The position numbers and the translations under genes are program-made. Positions 8,834 to 17,076 of a stretch of 64,000 bases of DNA are shown piece after piece (within the stretch, counting starts at the first letter, position 1; the number at the start of each line of letters is the position of its first letter). Location: positions 496,001-560,000 of the forward strand of contig JADJWX010000004.1 in the NCBI GenBank assembly GCA_016716135.1, read 5' to 3'. The DNA is from Lewinellaceae bacterium (GTDB lineage: Bacteria; Bacteroidota; Bacteroidia; Chitinophagales; Saprospiraceae). The notes under the pieces were generated by a model. The model was not told where the DNA came from. It searched no databases and was given only the letters and a program-made list of their open reading frames with translations.

Positions 8834-9817
8834 CTACGCCGCTTGTGAACCCTCCTCCTGCGTTGCACGCTTCGCTTTTTTCTCCGCATACGCCACAGCC
8901 GCATCGCGCACCCATTCGCCGTCTTCCCAGGCTTTCACACGCGCTTCGAGGCGCTGTTTATTGCAGGGGCCGTTGCCTTTGACCACGTTCCAGAACTCCT
9001 CCCAGTCGATCGGGCCAAAGTCGTAGTGGCCACGCGCTTCATTCCACTTCAGGTCCGGATCGGGTACCGTGAGGCCGAGCACCTTGATTTGTTCGGCGAT
9101 CATGTCGACGAAGCGCTGGCGCAGCTCGTCGTTGCTGAAGCGCTTGATTTTCCAGGCCATGCTTTGGGCCGAGTGGGTAGAGTCGGTATCGGAGGGGCCA
9201 AACATCATGACGGCCGGCCAGTACCAGCGGTTGATGGAATCCTGGGCCATGGCGCGTTGGGCTTCTGAGCCGCGGGAGAGGGTGAGCAGAATCTCGAAAC
9301 CCTGCCGTTGGTGAAAACTTTCTTCTTTGCAAATGCGCATCATTGCGCGGGCGTAGGGGCCATAGGAACAACGGCAGATCGGTATTTGATTGAGGATTGC
9401 CGCCCCGTCGACCAGCCAGCCGATGGCGCCGATATCGGCCCAACTGATGGTCGGGTAATTAAAAATGGAGGAGTATTTTGCTTTTCCGCTGTGCAGCTCT
9501 TCAATCATGGTGTCGCGGTCGACACCCAGTGTTTCCGCTGCCGAGTAGAGGTAAAGGCCATGGCCGGCTTCGTCCTGCACTTTGGCCAGAAGAATAGCCT
9601 TGCGCTTGAGCGAGGGGGCTCTGGTAATCCAGTTTCCTTCGGGCAACATCCCGACGATTTCGCTGTGCGCGTGCTGCCCAATCTGGCGGATCAGCGTTTT
9701 GCGGTAGGCTTCGGGCATCCAGTCTTTGGGTTCGATCCGGATATCCGCGTCGATTTTTTCCTGAAATTTTTCTTCCAGCGAATGGAGGGCAGTTTGTTGC
9801 GTGGTGGTGTCAGGCAT
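8834..9817 (-). CDS. paaA: 1,2-phenylacetyl-CoA epoxidase catalytic subunit PaaA
   Basis: This 327-aa protein matches the oxygenase subunit of the phenylacetyl-CoA epoxidase complex (PaaABCE), which uses a di-iron centre to convert phenylacetyl-CoA to its ring-1,2-epoxide in the cytoplasm. I chose ATG 9817 (MPDTTTQQ); the longer frame adds residues unlike the family. Likely di-iron ligands are Glu53, Glu83 and His86 in DEAGH, Asp137 or a neighbour, and Glu166 and His169 in EESFH. Other PaaA-like stretches are FNYPTISWADIGAIGWLVDG and MFGPSDTDSTHS. The length is close to the usual 310-330. No paaB, paaC, paaD or paaE gene lies in the window, so its partners must be elsewhere. Confidence 0.93.
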   Translation of the reverse strand: MPDTTTQQTALHSLEEKFQEKIDADIRIEPKDWMPEAYRKTLIRQIGQHAHSEIVGMLPEGNWITRAPSLKRKAILLAKVQDEAGHGLYLYSAAETLGVDRDTMIEELHSGKAKYSSIFNYPTISWADIGAIGWLVDGAAILNQIPICRCSYGPYARAMMRICKEESFHQRQGFEILLTLSRGSEAQRAMAQDSINRWYWPAVMMFGPSDTDSTHSAQSMAWKIKRFSNDELRQRFVDMIAEQIKVLGLTVPDPDLKWNEARGHYDFGPIDWEEFWNVVKGNGPCNKQRLEARVKAWEDGEWVRDAAVAYAEKKAKRATQEEGSQAA

Positions 9818-10024
9818 ACCAATTCGTTTATTTTTTCCGTTAGGGGTCAGCAAAGTTCGGACTTTCCGGCGGTTTGTACCGCAATTTTGCCATTTCAAAA
9901 ATAACAGCGACAGACCATTTCGGTTTAGCAACGCCACGAATATTGCCACTCCGTCGTTTTGGTAATGCTTTGCAAAAGAGGCGGCTATCTATTTTTTCAA
10001 CACGAATTTTTCGAACAAAAAACA

Positions 10025-10032
10025 TACCTTTG
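10025..10032 (+). promoter_or_regulatory. Bacteroidota-type -7 box upstream of bamD
   Basis: TACCTTTG fits the TAnnTTTG consensus of Bacteroidota primary sigma promoters and lies 6 bp before the bamD ATG, implying a very short leader. No clean -33 TTTG is visible about 20 bp upstream, only T-rich sequence, so the call rests on one box. Confidence 0.4.
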
Positions 10033-10038
10033 CGCGCT

Positions 10039-10860
10039 ATGAAAAAAACGCACGTTTGGCTGCTGCTCGCCGGATTTATTTGGTTGTGCAGTTCTTGCAA
10101 AAGTGAATTTGAGAAGATACGGATCAGTGGAAACCAGGACTTGATTTTGAACAAGGCCTTCGAATACTACGAAAAAGGGGAATACCAACGTTCCCAAACC
10201 TTGTTCGACCTGGTGCTCAATACCATCCGGGGCAGCGAAAAAGCAGAGAAAGCTTATTTTCAATACGCTTACACCTACTACCACCTCAAACAGTACATGC
10301 TGTCGGCGTATTATTTCAAAAACTTTTCAAACACGTTCACCAACTCCAACTCCCGGGAAGAAGCGGCCTACATGTCGGCCTATTCCAACTACCTGTTGTC
10401 GCCGTCGTACCGCCTCGAACAGAGCAATACCAAACAGGCGATCGATGAGTTCCAGTTGTTTGCGAACCTGTTCCCGAAAAGTCCGCGCATCCCCGAATGC
10501 AACAAACTGATTGACGAGTTGCGCCGCAAACTGGAGCAAAAAGCCTTTGCCGAAGGCGAATTGTATTTCGATTTGCGGCAGTACCAGTCGGCCGTTATTT
10601 CGTTTGACAACCTGCTGCGCGATTACCCGGAAAGTCCCGATGCTGAACGTGTGCGTTATTTGATTGCCAAATCGGCGTTTTTACTCAGTAAAAACAGTGT
10701 GATCGACAAAAAACTGGATCGCTATACCGAAACAGTTAATCGCTGCAACGCTTTTCTGGAAAAGTACCAGTCCGGGAAATACAACAAAGAAATCAAAGAA
10801 CTGCGCCGCGACTCCGAAGCCGAGATCAAAGTGCTGCGCAAACGGTTGAAAGTAACTTGA
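10039..10860 (+). CDS. bamD: Outer membrane assembly lipoprotein BamD
   Basis: This 273-aa lipoprotein is a component of the BAM complex that inserts beta-barrel proteins into the outer membrane. ATG 10039 begins a signal peptide with the lipobox CSSC (MKKTHVWLLL ... LCSSCKSEFEKI). TPR-like helical repeats follow: AFEYYEKGEYQRSQTLFDLV, YFQYAYTYYHLKQYMLSAYY, ELYFDLRQYQSAVISFDNLL and DYPESPDAERVRYLIAKSAF. These match BamD/YfiO family order and length. The frame is open back to 9874 but the upstream part lacks a signal peptide. It heads a conserved Bacteroidota gene order: bamD, rpoZ, coaBC, DUF4835. Confidence 0.93.
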   Translation: MKKTHVWLLLAGFIWLCSSCKSEFEKIRISGNQDLILNKAFEYYEKGEYQRSQTLFDLVLNTIRGSEKAEKAYFQYAYTYYHLKQYMLSAYYFKNFSNTFTNSNSREEAAYMSAYSNYLLSPSYRLEQSNTKQAIDEFQLFANLFPKSPRIPECNKLIDELRRKLEQKAFAEGELYFDLRQYQSAVISFDNLLRDYPESPDAERVRYLIAKSAFLLSKNSVIDKKLDRYTETVNRCNAFLEKYQSGKYNKEIKELRRDSEAEIKVLRKRLKVT

Positions 10861-10914
10861 ACCAGTAACCTCCAAGCCAAAATCTTTAAATAAAATATTC
10901 ATTTACGCATTCTT

Positions 10915-11253
10915 ATGAGCGATATCAAAAGTAAGGCACAGGGCCTTGACCCCAATGTTCAACCGCGCGACGTAGGCGAACTGGTTGGCAAAACCGGCAA
11001 CATCTACGAAAGCATTGCCATCGTGGGCAAACGCGCCCGGCAGATTTCCAGCGACCTGAAATGGGAAATCCAGCGCAAACTGGAAGAATTTGCCGTGAAC
11101 ACCGACACCATCGAAGAGGTGCAGGAGAACAAGGAACAAATTGAAATTTCCAAATTCTACGAGCGCCTCCCCAACACTGCCATCATTGCCACCAATGAAT
11201 TTCTGAACGATGAAATTTTGTGGCGGGTGGTAGACGACAAGGAAAAAGAATAA
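10915..11253 (+). CDS. rpoZ: RNA polymerase omega (Rpb6-like) subunit
   Basis: This 112-aa cytoplasmic protein sits 54 bp after bamD. The segment ESIAIVGKRARQISSDLKWE is the omega/Rpb6 core helix that clamps the beta' C-terminus and helps core assembly. The tail (FYERLPNTAIIATNEFLNDE) is the form seen in Bacteroidota. The assignment rests on this motif and on the conserved position between bamD and coaBC. Confidence 0.88.
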   Translation: MSDIKSKAQGLDPNVQPRDVGELVGKTGNIYESIAIVGKRARQISSDLKWEIQRKLEEFAVNTDTIEEVQENKEQIEISKFYERLPNTAIIATNEFLNDEILWRVVDDKEKE

Positions 11254-11258
11254 TTATT

Positions 11259-11412
11259 CGAATACGGAATGCGGAATTCGGAGTACGGAATGGTTCACCA
11301 TTTGGTTGAATGACAAATTCGATGCAAATTCAATGGGGACAAAGAAGTGCCCAATTTTAATTTATCGAAATGATGAACCACTCCGCACTCCGAATTCCGC
11401 ACTCCGCACTCG
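11259..11412. repeat. Inverted-repeat element between rpoZ and coaBC
   Basis: Arms of about 44 bases, 11259-11302 and 11369-11412, are imperfect inverted repeats built from GGAAT/CCGCACTC units (GCGGAATTCGGAGTACGG against CCGCACTCCGAATTCCGC). The element fills the whole rpoZ-coaBC gap. An in-frame ATG at 11306 lies inside it and should not be taken as the coaBC start. Confidence 0.7.
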
Positions 11413-11425
11413 AAAAGTGTTTGTA

Positions 11426-12649
11426 ATGAAAAAAATCATCCTGGGTATCAGCGGTTCCATTGCAGCCTACAAATCGGCGATGCTGACGCGGTTGCTGGCA
11501 AAAAAAGGAATCGAAGTCCGGGTAATGATGACCCCCTCGGCCACCAGCTTCATCAGCCCCCTCACCCTTTCCACCCTTTCCAAACACCCGGTTCTGACGG
11601 AGATCAATTCCGAAGAAGCCTGGAACAACCACGTTGAACTCGGCCTCTGGGCGGATGCGCTGGTCATTGCGCCGGCTACCGCCAACACGCTGGCTAAACT
11701 TGCCAATGGCATTTGCGATAATCTGCTGACGGCGGTGTACCTCTCGGCACGCTGCCCGGTGTTTGTGGCGCCGGCTATGGACCTGGACATGTGGACGCAC
11801 CCGGCAACCCGCTCCAATCTCGAGCGTTTGCAGGCGCATGGCGTACAGCTGATCCCGGTTGGTTTTGGTGAGCTGGCAAGCGGCCTGGTAGGCGATGGCC
11901 GCATGGCAGAGCCGGAAGATATTCTGGCTTATTTGGAGCAGTTTTTCCAGCATGCACAACGTTTGAACGGGAAGAAAGCGCTGATTACCGCGGGTCCCAC
12001 CTTTGAGCCGCTTGACCCGGTGCGGTACATCGGCAACCATTCGACCGGCAAAATGGGCATCGCACTGGCCGAAAGTCTGGCACAGGAGGGCGCCAATGTA
12101 ACCCTGGTGCTGGGCCCCACGCATTTGCGACCTGAAAATCCGGCCATCAACGTGGTGCGCACCACCACCGCTCAGGACATGTACGACGCCTGCGCGCCGC
12201 TGTTCCCCGATTCGGACATCACCATTTTGGCGGCTGCCGTGGCCGATTACCGGCCTGCGAACTACTCCGGCACCAAGATTAAAAAGAAAGACAACCCGCT
12301 GACCATCAACCTGGCCGAAACCATTGACATTGCCGCCACACTCGGCAAACAAAAACGCCCGGGACAACTGCTTATCGGCTTTGCCCTCGAAACCAACGAT
12401 GAGGAAGCAAACGCGCTGGTCAAATTGAAAAAGAAAAACCTGGATTTCATCGTGCTGAACTCCCTGCGCGATGCCGGCGCCGGCTTCGGGCACGACACCA
12501 ACAAGGTGGCAATCTTACATAGTACCGGGCAAAAAACTACGTTTGCATTAAAGGCTAAAACCGCTGTTGCCGACGATATCGTTGCTGAAATTGTTCGCCT
12601 GGCCAACCCAAAAGCCAAAACAAGCGTCAGGAAAAAAGCAACACGCTAG
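11426..12649 (+). CDS. coaBC: Bifunctional phosphopantothenoylcysteine decarboxylase / phosphopantothenate-cysteine ligase
   Basis: This 407-aa cytosolic enzyme carries out two steps of coenzyme A synthesis: CoaB ligates cysteine to 4'-phosphopantothenate, and CoaC decarboxylates the product using FMN. The N-terminal CoaC flavoprotein domain (residues about 1-180) shows GISGSIAAYKSAML, the catalytic-His region EAWNNHVELG, VIAPATANTLAKLANGICD and the clamp motif APAMDLDMW. The C-terminal CoaB domain starts near KALITAGPTFEPLDPVRYIG and has NHSTGKMGIALAE and AAAVADYRP. ATG 11426 starts exactly at the flavoprotein fold; the ORF extension upstream is repeat sequence. DUF4835 begins 24 bp downstream. 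Confidence 0.95.
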   Translation: MKKIILGISGSIAAYKSAMLTRLLAKKGIEVRVMMTPSATSFISPLTLSTLSKHPVLTEINSEEAWNNHVELGLWADALVIAPATANTLAKLANGICDNLLTAVYLSARCPVFVAPAMDLDMWTHPATRSNLERLQAHGVQLIPVGFGELASGLVGDGRMAEPEDILAYLEQFFQHAQRLNGKKALITAGPTFEPLDPVRYIGNHSTGKMGIALAESLAQEGANVTLVLGPTHLRPENPAINVVRTTTAQDMYDACAPLFPDSDITILAAAVADYRPANYSGTKIKKKDNPLTINLAETIDIAATLGKQKRPGQLLIGFALETNDEEANALVKLKKKNLDFIVLNSLRDAGAGFGHDTNKVAILHSTGQKTTFALKAKTAVADDIVAEIVRLANPKAKTSVRKKATR

Positions 12650-12673
12650 TTTTAAACTCAACTATAATTTGTG

Positions 12674-13584
12674 ATGAATAAATTTTTGGGCATCTTTTTC
12701 TGCTCCTGCTTTCGACCGGGGCACTGGCACAGGGCGAATTAAACTGCACCGTCCGAATCAATACCCCGCAATTGCAGAACACCGACCGCAGTGTGTTTGA
12801 CCAGCTGCAAGTCGCCATTGCCGATTTTTTAAACAATACCAAGTGGACGAAAGACGTGTTCGAACAGGAGGAACGGATTAAATGCAATTTTATCTTCACC
12901 ATCAAAACGGAGCAGGAAAACAACAGCTTCGAAGCCGAACTCGCCGTTCAGGCCGTCCGACCGGTATTCGGAAGCGGCTACGAAACGCCCCTGATCTCCC
13001 ACCTCGACAAGGATGTTGCCTTCCGGTACGACCAAACCCAGCCGATCGAGTTTCTGCCCGACGCCACCGACAACCAGAACCTGCCCGCATTGCTGGCCTT
13101 TTATGTGTACACGATTTTAGGGCTGGACTACGACTCGTACTCCCTGTACGGCGGCGATCCGCACCTGCTGATGGCACAGCAGATCGTTACCAATATTCAA
13201 AACTCGCAAACCAATCGCAGCGGCGGCTGGAAACCTGCCGACGGCGGAAAAAACCGCAACCGCTACTGGATCATTGAAAACCTGATGAACCCCCGGGTGC
13301 GGCCCTACCGCGCCGCTATGTACACCTACCACCGCAAAGGGCTCGACTTGTTCAGCACAGACATCGAAGCCGGCAAAACGGCTATTCTCCAGGCCCTGGA
13401 AGACGTGGACAAAGTGAACACGGCATACTTCAACTCCATGATCACGCAGATGTTTGCCAATGCCAAAAAAGACGAGTTGGTCGAAATGTGGAAAGTCGGG
13501 GACAAACCGAAAAAAGACCGCGTGGTACAAATTATGACCAAGATTGACCCGGCCAACAGCCAGCGCTACCGGGAAATTCTGTGA
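12674..13584 (+). CDS. DUF4835 family protein, frameshifted near its start
   Basis: The body (to 13584) matches the DUF4835 exported proteins that follow coaBC in Bacteroidota; function is unknown. The best start is ATG 12674, but that frame hits a stop after 22 codons. The conserved frame has no ATG: its open stretch begins at a TAA at 12679 and the first usable codon is TTG 12772, inside the mature protein. Adding one T to the T5 run at 12695-12699 joins the two into MNKFLGIFFLLLLSTGALAQ followed by GELNCTVRINT, a textbook signal peptide. The gene is therefore either intact with a sequencing deletion or newly broken. Later landmarks are FYVYTILGLDYDSYSLYGGD and AMYTYHRKGLDLFS. Confidence 0.85.
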
Positions 13585-13620
13585 TTTTTGGCAATTGGTA
13601 ACTGGCGATTGGCCATTAGG

Positions 13621-13849
13621 TGTGTTAAGTGAGATTTTCAGGAAGGTTGTTTTTGTAAAAAACGCAGCATTTTTAGCAACACGTAGCGTATTTCCCGCAG
13701 AGTGACGCTGAATTTTTTTACGCAGCGTTCCGCAGCGTTTATATTCCGTGGAAGGAAAACGCTGCGGAACGCTGCGAGTTAACGCTGTGCTACTCTGCGG
13801 GAAATACGCTACGTGCCAACCTTAGCCGGAAAATTATTTCTCTTAACAC
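13621..13849. repeat. MITE-like hairpin element, family A copy 2
   Basis: Core arms 13681-13703 and about 13792-13814 are inverted repeats (ACGTAGCGTATTTCCCGCAG against CTGCGGGAAATACGCTACGT). Flanking arms 13621-13639 and 13828-13849 extend the stem. The core arms and the interior GAAGGAAAACGCTGCG are shared with the element at 4846-5124, making these two copies of one family. It occupies most of the 500-bp gap between DUF4835 and rseP; a 62-codon frame at 13909 in the remainder has no recognisable features. Confidence 0.75.
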
Positions 13850-14084
13850 CCCTAATTGGACATTGATAATACTCGAAAAAGGGAAATGCCTTTCGACGGA
13901 AACAGTCAATGGTCAACCGCCAATTGCATTTTAAAACCGTAGTTTTGCCCGAACTTCAGGAAACAATTACTGTTAAACATCTTTTTCAACAGTGCGGCAC
14001 TGCCCGCGGCACCTGCAAACCTTTTTTTTCACGACCTACGGCAACAGCCTATAACCAACTACCCAAAGCCAACAGCAACCACAC

Positions 14085-15434
14085 ATGGATACCATAGTCA
14101 CTGTCAGTCAGTTTTTACTGAGCCTTTCCCTGCTCATTATTTTACACGAAATGGGGCACTTTTTTCCTGCCCGCTGGTTTAAAACCCGGGTGGAAAAATT
14201 TTACCTCTTTTTTGATTTTGCCCCGTTCAATTCGCTTTGGAAAATCAAACGCGGTGAAACGGAGTACGGTATCGGCTGGCTTCCGTTGGGTGGCTATGTG
14301 AAAATTGCCGGGATGATCGACGAAAGCATGGACACCGAGGCCATGAAACAGGAACCGCAGCCCTGGGAATTCCGCTCCAAACCGGCCTGGCAGCGCCTCA
14401 TCATCATGGTTGGTGGCGTGACGGTCAATTTCCTCCTGGGGTTTGCCATTTTCGCCATGATGCTCTGGTATTTCGGGAAAGCTTATGTACCCAACAGCGA
14501 ACTTAAATACGGCCTGGCGTTTCACGAAGTACTCCGGGAACAGGGCTTTCAGCAAGGTGATGTGATCGTGAAACTGGGTACCAAATCCGTAGACCAGGTG
14601 GATGCTGCCGCCTACATCGAAGAAGTTGTATTGAACGACGTGCGCCAGGTCACCGTGCTCCGCGACGGTCAGCAACAAACGATCCAACTGCCGGCCAACG
14701 CCGGCGAACAACTGACCAAACACAAGGTAGCCAAGGCCCAGCTGATGGCGCCGCGTATGCCGTTTTACGTAGCCGAACTGGCGCCCGGCAAACCAGCAGC
14801 GGAAGCCGGCATCCAGGCAGGCGACCGGATCATCGCGTTCAACGATCAGCCTACGTTGTATTATGACCAGTTTACCCCGCTGGCGATGGAAAACAAAGGA
14901 AAAAACGCGCAGATCACCTTGTTGCGGCAGAGCGACACCCTGCAAGTCAACCTGCAACTCACCCCGGAAGGGCTTATCGGTGTACGCCCGCAAACAGACG
15001 GCTTTTTTGAAGTGCGCCGCGAACACTACGGCCTGTTGCGCGCCCTGCCTGCCGGTGTACAAATGGGGCAGGATTTCCTGAACACACAATTGAAAGCCTT
15101 CGGCAAAATGTTCAGTGGCGAAATTGCGGTAAAAGACAACCTGGGCAGCCTGATCAGCATTGGCAAAATGTATGGCACGACCTGGGACTGGGAACGCTTT
15201 TGGGGCCTTACGGCTTCACTCAGCATTCTGTTGGCCTTTATAAACCTGCTGCCCATTCCGGCACTCGACGGCGGATATGTGCTGTTCCTGCTTTGGGAAG
15301 TAGTCACCCGGCGCAAGGTGAGCGATAAATTTATGGAAAAGGCGGTCACGGTTGGTTTCTTCCTGTTGCTGGGCCTGATGGTGTACGCGCTGGGACTTGA
15401 CCTCTGGCGGCACTTTTTCCAGGGATTATTTTAA
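14085..15434 (+). CDS. rseP: Site-2 zinc metalloprotease RseP (RIP protease)
   Basis: This 449-aa inner-membrane protease cleaves transmembrane substrates, classically anti-sigma factors, within the bilayer. The first helix carries the zinc motif HEMGH (residues 21-25). A periplasmic segment follows with PDZ-like regions (LREQGFQQGDVIVKLG and PAAEAGIQAGDRIIAFND, so two PDZ repeats). The C-terminal part holds the third zinc-ligand motif in INLLPIPALDGGYVLF and ends in a hydrophobic helix. Length and order match the family. In many Bacteroidota dxr precedes rseP; here it does not. The substrate anti-sigma factor is not in the window. Confidence 0.94.
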   Translation: MDTIVTVSQFLLSLSLLIILHEMGHFFPARWFKTRVEKFYLFFDFAPFNSLWKIKRGETEYGIGWLPLGGYVKIAGMIDESMDTEAMKQEPQPWEFRSKPAWQRLIIMVGGVTVNFLLGFAIFAMMLWYFGKAYVPNSELKYGLAFHEVLREQGFQQGDVIVKLGTKSVDQVDAAAYIEEVVLNDVRQVTVLRDGQQQTIQLPANAGEQLTKHKVAKAQLMAPRMPFYVAELAPGKPAAEAGIQAGDRIIAFNDQPTLYYDQFTPLAMENKGKNAQITLLRQSDTLQVNLQLTPEGLIGVRPQTDGFFEVRREHYGLLRALPAGVQMGQDFLNTQLKAFGKMFSGEIAVKDNLGSLISIGKMYGTTWDWERFWGLTASLSILLAFINLLPIPALDGGYVLFLLWEVVTRRKVSDKFMEKAVTVGFFLLLGLMVYALGLDLWRHFFQGLF

Positions 15435-15440
15435 AAAAAA

Positions 15441-15521
15441 CTCCGTGCCCTCTGTTCCTCTGCGAGCCTCTGTGACACTAAAAATTCCACAGAGGCTCAC
15501 AGAGGAACAGAGGGCGCGGAG
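15441..15521. repeat. Hairpin repeat between rseP and hscB
   Basis: Arms 15441-15474 and 15488-15521 are near-perfect inverted repeats of about 34 bases (CTCCGTGCCCTCTGTTCCTC and complement) with a 13-base loop. It begins 6 bp after rseP and ends 19 bp before the hscB start, so it covers the whole hscB leader. It may terminate rseP transcription. Confidence 0.75.
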
Positions 15522-15540
15522 ACGAGCTTTTGAGCCGCGA

Positions 15541-16065
15541 ATGAACTACTTCGAGTTCTACAATATTCCAGAGTCTTTTCAGGTGGATGAATCCAACCTG
15601 CGCCGCATTTTTTACCAGAACAGTAAAAAGTTTCACCCTGATTTCCATACGCTGTCTGACGCGGGGCAACAAGCCGAGATGTTGGAGAAGGCGACCCTCA
15701 ACAATGAGGCTTATCAAACCCTGTCGGACCCCGACAAGCGGATGCGCTACATCCTGAAGCTCAACGGCTTGTTGGAAGAGGAAGGTAAACAGCAGATTCC
15801 CCAGGATTTCCTGATGGAAATGATGGAAATCAACGAAGGTTTGATGGAACTGGAACTGGATTTTGACGATGCCCGTTTTAAAGCCACGTTGAAAGCGGTA
15901 GAAGTGCTGGAAAATGCCCTTGATCAGGGTATTCAACCCACCCTCGAAGCGTACACGCCCGAGTCCGGAACGACTGCTGAATTGGAGGCTGTGCTGGAAT
16001 ATTTTTTGAAAAAAAGGTATCTATTGCGCATTCGCGAAAATCTGTCTAAGTTTGCGGCCCATTAA
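15541..16065 (+). CDS. hscB: Fe-S cluster co-chaperone HscB
   Basis: This 174-aa J-protein recruits and stimulates the HscA/DnaK-type chaperone during transfer of iron-sulfur clusters from the IscU scaffold. The N-terminal J domain contains the invariant HPD at residues 32-34 (NSKKFHPDFH) and a YQTLSDPDKRMRYILKL segment. The C-terminal part (QIPQDFLMEMMEINEGLMEL) is the three-helix scaffold-binding domain of HscB, which separates it from generic DnaJ. ATG 15541 opens on MNYFEFYNIPESF; the frame continues upstream through a hairpin repeat but has no homology there. Confidence 0.9.
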   Translation: MNYFEFYNIPESFQVDESNLRRIFYQNSKKFHPDFHTLSDAGQQAEMLEKATLNNEAYQTLSDPDKRMRYILKLNGLLEEEGKQQIPQDFLMEMMEINEGLMELELDFDDARFKATLKAVEVLENALDQGIQPTLEAYTPESGTTAELEAVLEYFLKKRYLLRIRENLSKFAAH

Positions 16066-16137
16066 TTGAGGCGTTGAGAAATTGAGGTTTTAAACGAAGC
16101 GTAAATTTTTAAAATATCCCAATAACCGAACATACCT

Positions 16138-16223
16138 GCGGGAGTGGCGGAATGGTAGACGCGCTGGTCTCAAACACCAGTAACTTCACGGCTGTGAGGG
16201 TTCGAGTCCCTCCTCCCGCACCA
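16138..16223 (+). tRNA. tRNA-Leu (anticodon CAA)
   Basis: An 86-base cloverleaf with acceptor stem GCGGGAG/CTCCCGC and anticodon stem CTGGT/ACCAG around the loop CTCAAAC, giving anticodon CAA. A long variable arm typical of leucine tRNAs and a TTCGAGT T-loop are present. The 3' CCA is encoded (discriminator A, then CCA). Confidence 0.97.
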
Positions 16224-16258
16224 ACAGCGTACCGGACGAAACCGGTACGCTGTTTTTT
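16224..16258 (+). terminator. Rho-independent terminator after tRNA-Leu
   Basis: A 12-bp stem, ACAGCGTACCGG paired with CCGGTACGCTGT around a short loop, runs directly into seven T residues. It begins immediately after the tRNA CCA end. Confidence 0.9.
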
Positions 16259-16329
16259 TATTGCCTTTTAATCCGGGCTAATTTCCCGGATCGGTTTACA
16301 TTGGCTATCCACAACAAGCCCGACCGATC

Positions 16330-16989
16330 ATGGCCATTTTCGTCACGCAAGACGGTTCCCATTCTGTTTTTACCGAAAAGTATGGCATCAGTTACCACTC
16401 CAAATACGGCGCGGTAACCGAGTCGGCACATGTATTTATCGATGCGGGATTGCGGTTTAAAGCGGTGGTGCAACAGGAAATTGCCATTCTGGAAGTGGGA
16501 TTCGGCACAGGGCTGAACGCATTCATGACCTGGCTGGAAGCCGAACGCCGCAATTTGCACGTGCAATATGCCGGCATTGAGGCTTACCCGATCACCGCCG
16601 GTGATGCCGAGACCCTCAATTTTACCGCCCAACTGGATGTGCCAAACCGCCAGACAGACTTCATGCGCCTGCATCAATGCGCCTGGGAGCGAAACATCAA
16701 ACTGTCCGAACATTTTAGCTTGCACAAAAAAAAGATTCGCCTCGAAGCCTTCCGCACCACCCGGCGTTTCGACCTCATTTATTTCGACGCCTTTGCCCCG
16801 CAGGCGCAGCCGGAGCTTTGGACGGAACGCATCCTCGGGCTGATGTACAAGGTGCTGAAACCCGAAGGCGCGCTGGTTACCTATTGTGCACAAGGCGCCT
16901 TCAAACGGACGCTGAAAAAAGTCGGATTTGAGGTTGAGGGCCTGGAAGGCCCGCCCGGGAAGCGGGAGATGACGCGGGGGCTGAAGTGA
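16330..16989 (+). CDS. mnmD: tRNA (mnm5s2U34) methyltransferase MnmD-like
   Basis: This 219-aa SAM-dependent enzyme corresponds to the MnmC N-terminal methyltransferase module alone, without the FAD oxidase half found in enteric MnmC. It should methylate nm5(s2)U34 of tRNAs reading split codon boxes. Visible motifs are the SAM-binding EVGFGTGLNAF, an acidic strand and catalytic region in DLIYFDAFAPQAQPELW, and the C-terminal GPPGKREMTRG typical of this family. The TESAHVFIDAGL segment is also characteristic. It follows tRNA-Leu and that tRNA's terminator, so it needs its own promoter. Confidence 0.88.
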   Translation: MAIFVTQDGSHSVFTEKYGISYHSKYGAVTESAHVFIDAGLRFKAVVQQEIAILEVGFGTGLNAFMTWLEAERRNLHVQYAGIEAYPITAGDAETLNFTAQLDVPNRQTDFMRLHQCAWERNIKLSEHFSLHKKKIRLEAFRTTRRFDLIYFDAFAPQAQPELWTERILGLMYKVLKPEGALVTYCAQGAFKRTLKKVGFEVEGLEGPPGKREMTRGLK

Positions 16990-17076
16990 AGCCGGTTAAA
17001 CAAACAGTTTCTTCAGCCCGGCAACCGGATTCCATATCGCACCGCAGATTTTATACATATGCCCAGTTGGCAAACA

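Noticed and set aside
12679..12800. Programmed -1 ribosomal frameshifting in the DUF4835 gene
   Set aside because: The T5 run does not form a canonical X-XXY-YYZ slippery heptamer, no downstream pseudoknot is evident, and three other genes in the window show the same one-base loss, which favours sequence error.
13909..14097. 62-codon plus-strand ORF before rseP
   Set aside because: No signal, motif or good start context, and it overlaps the rseP start.
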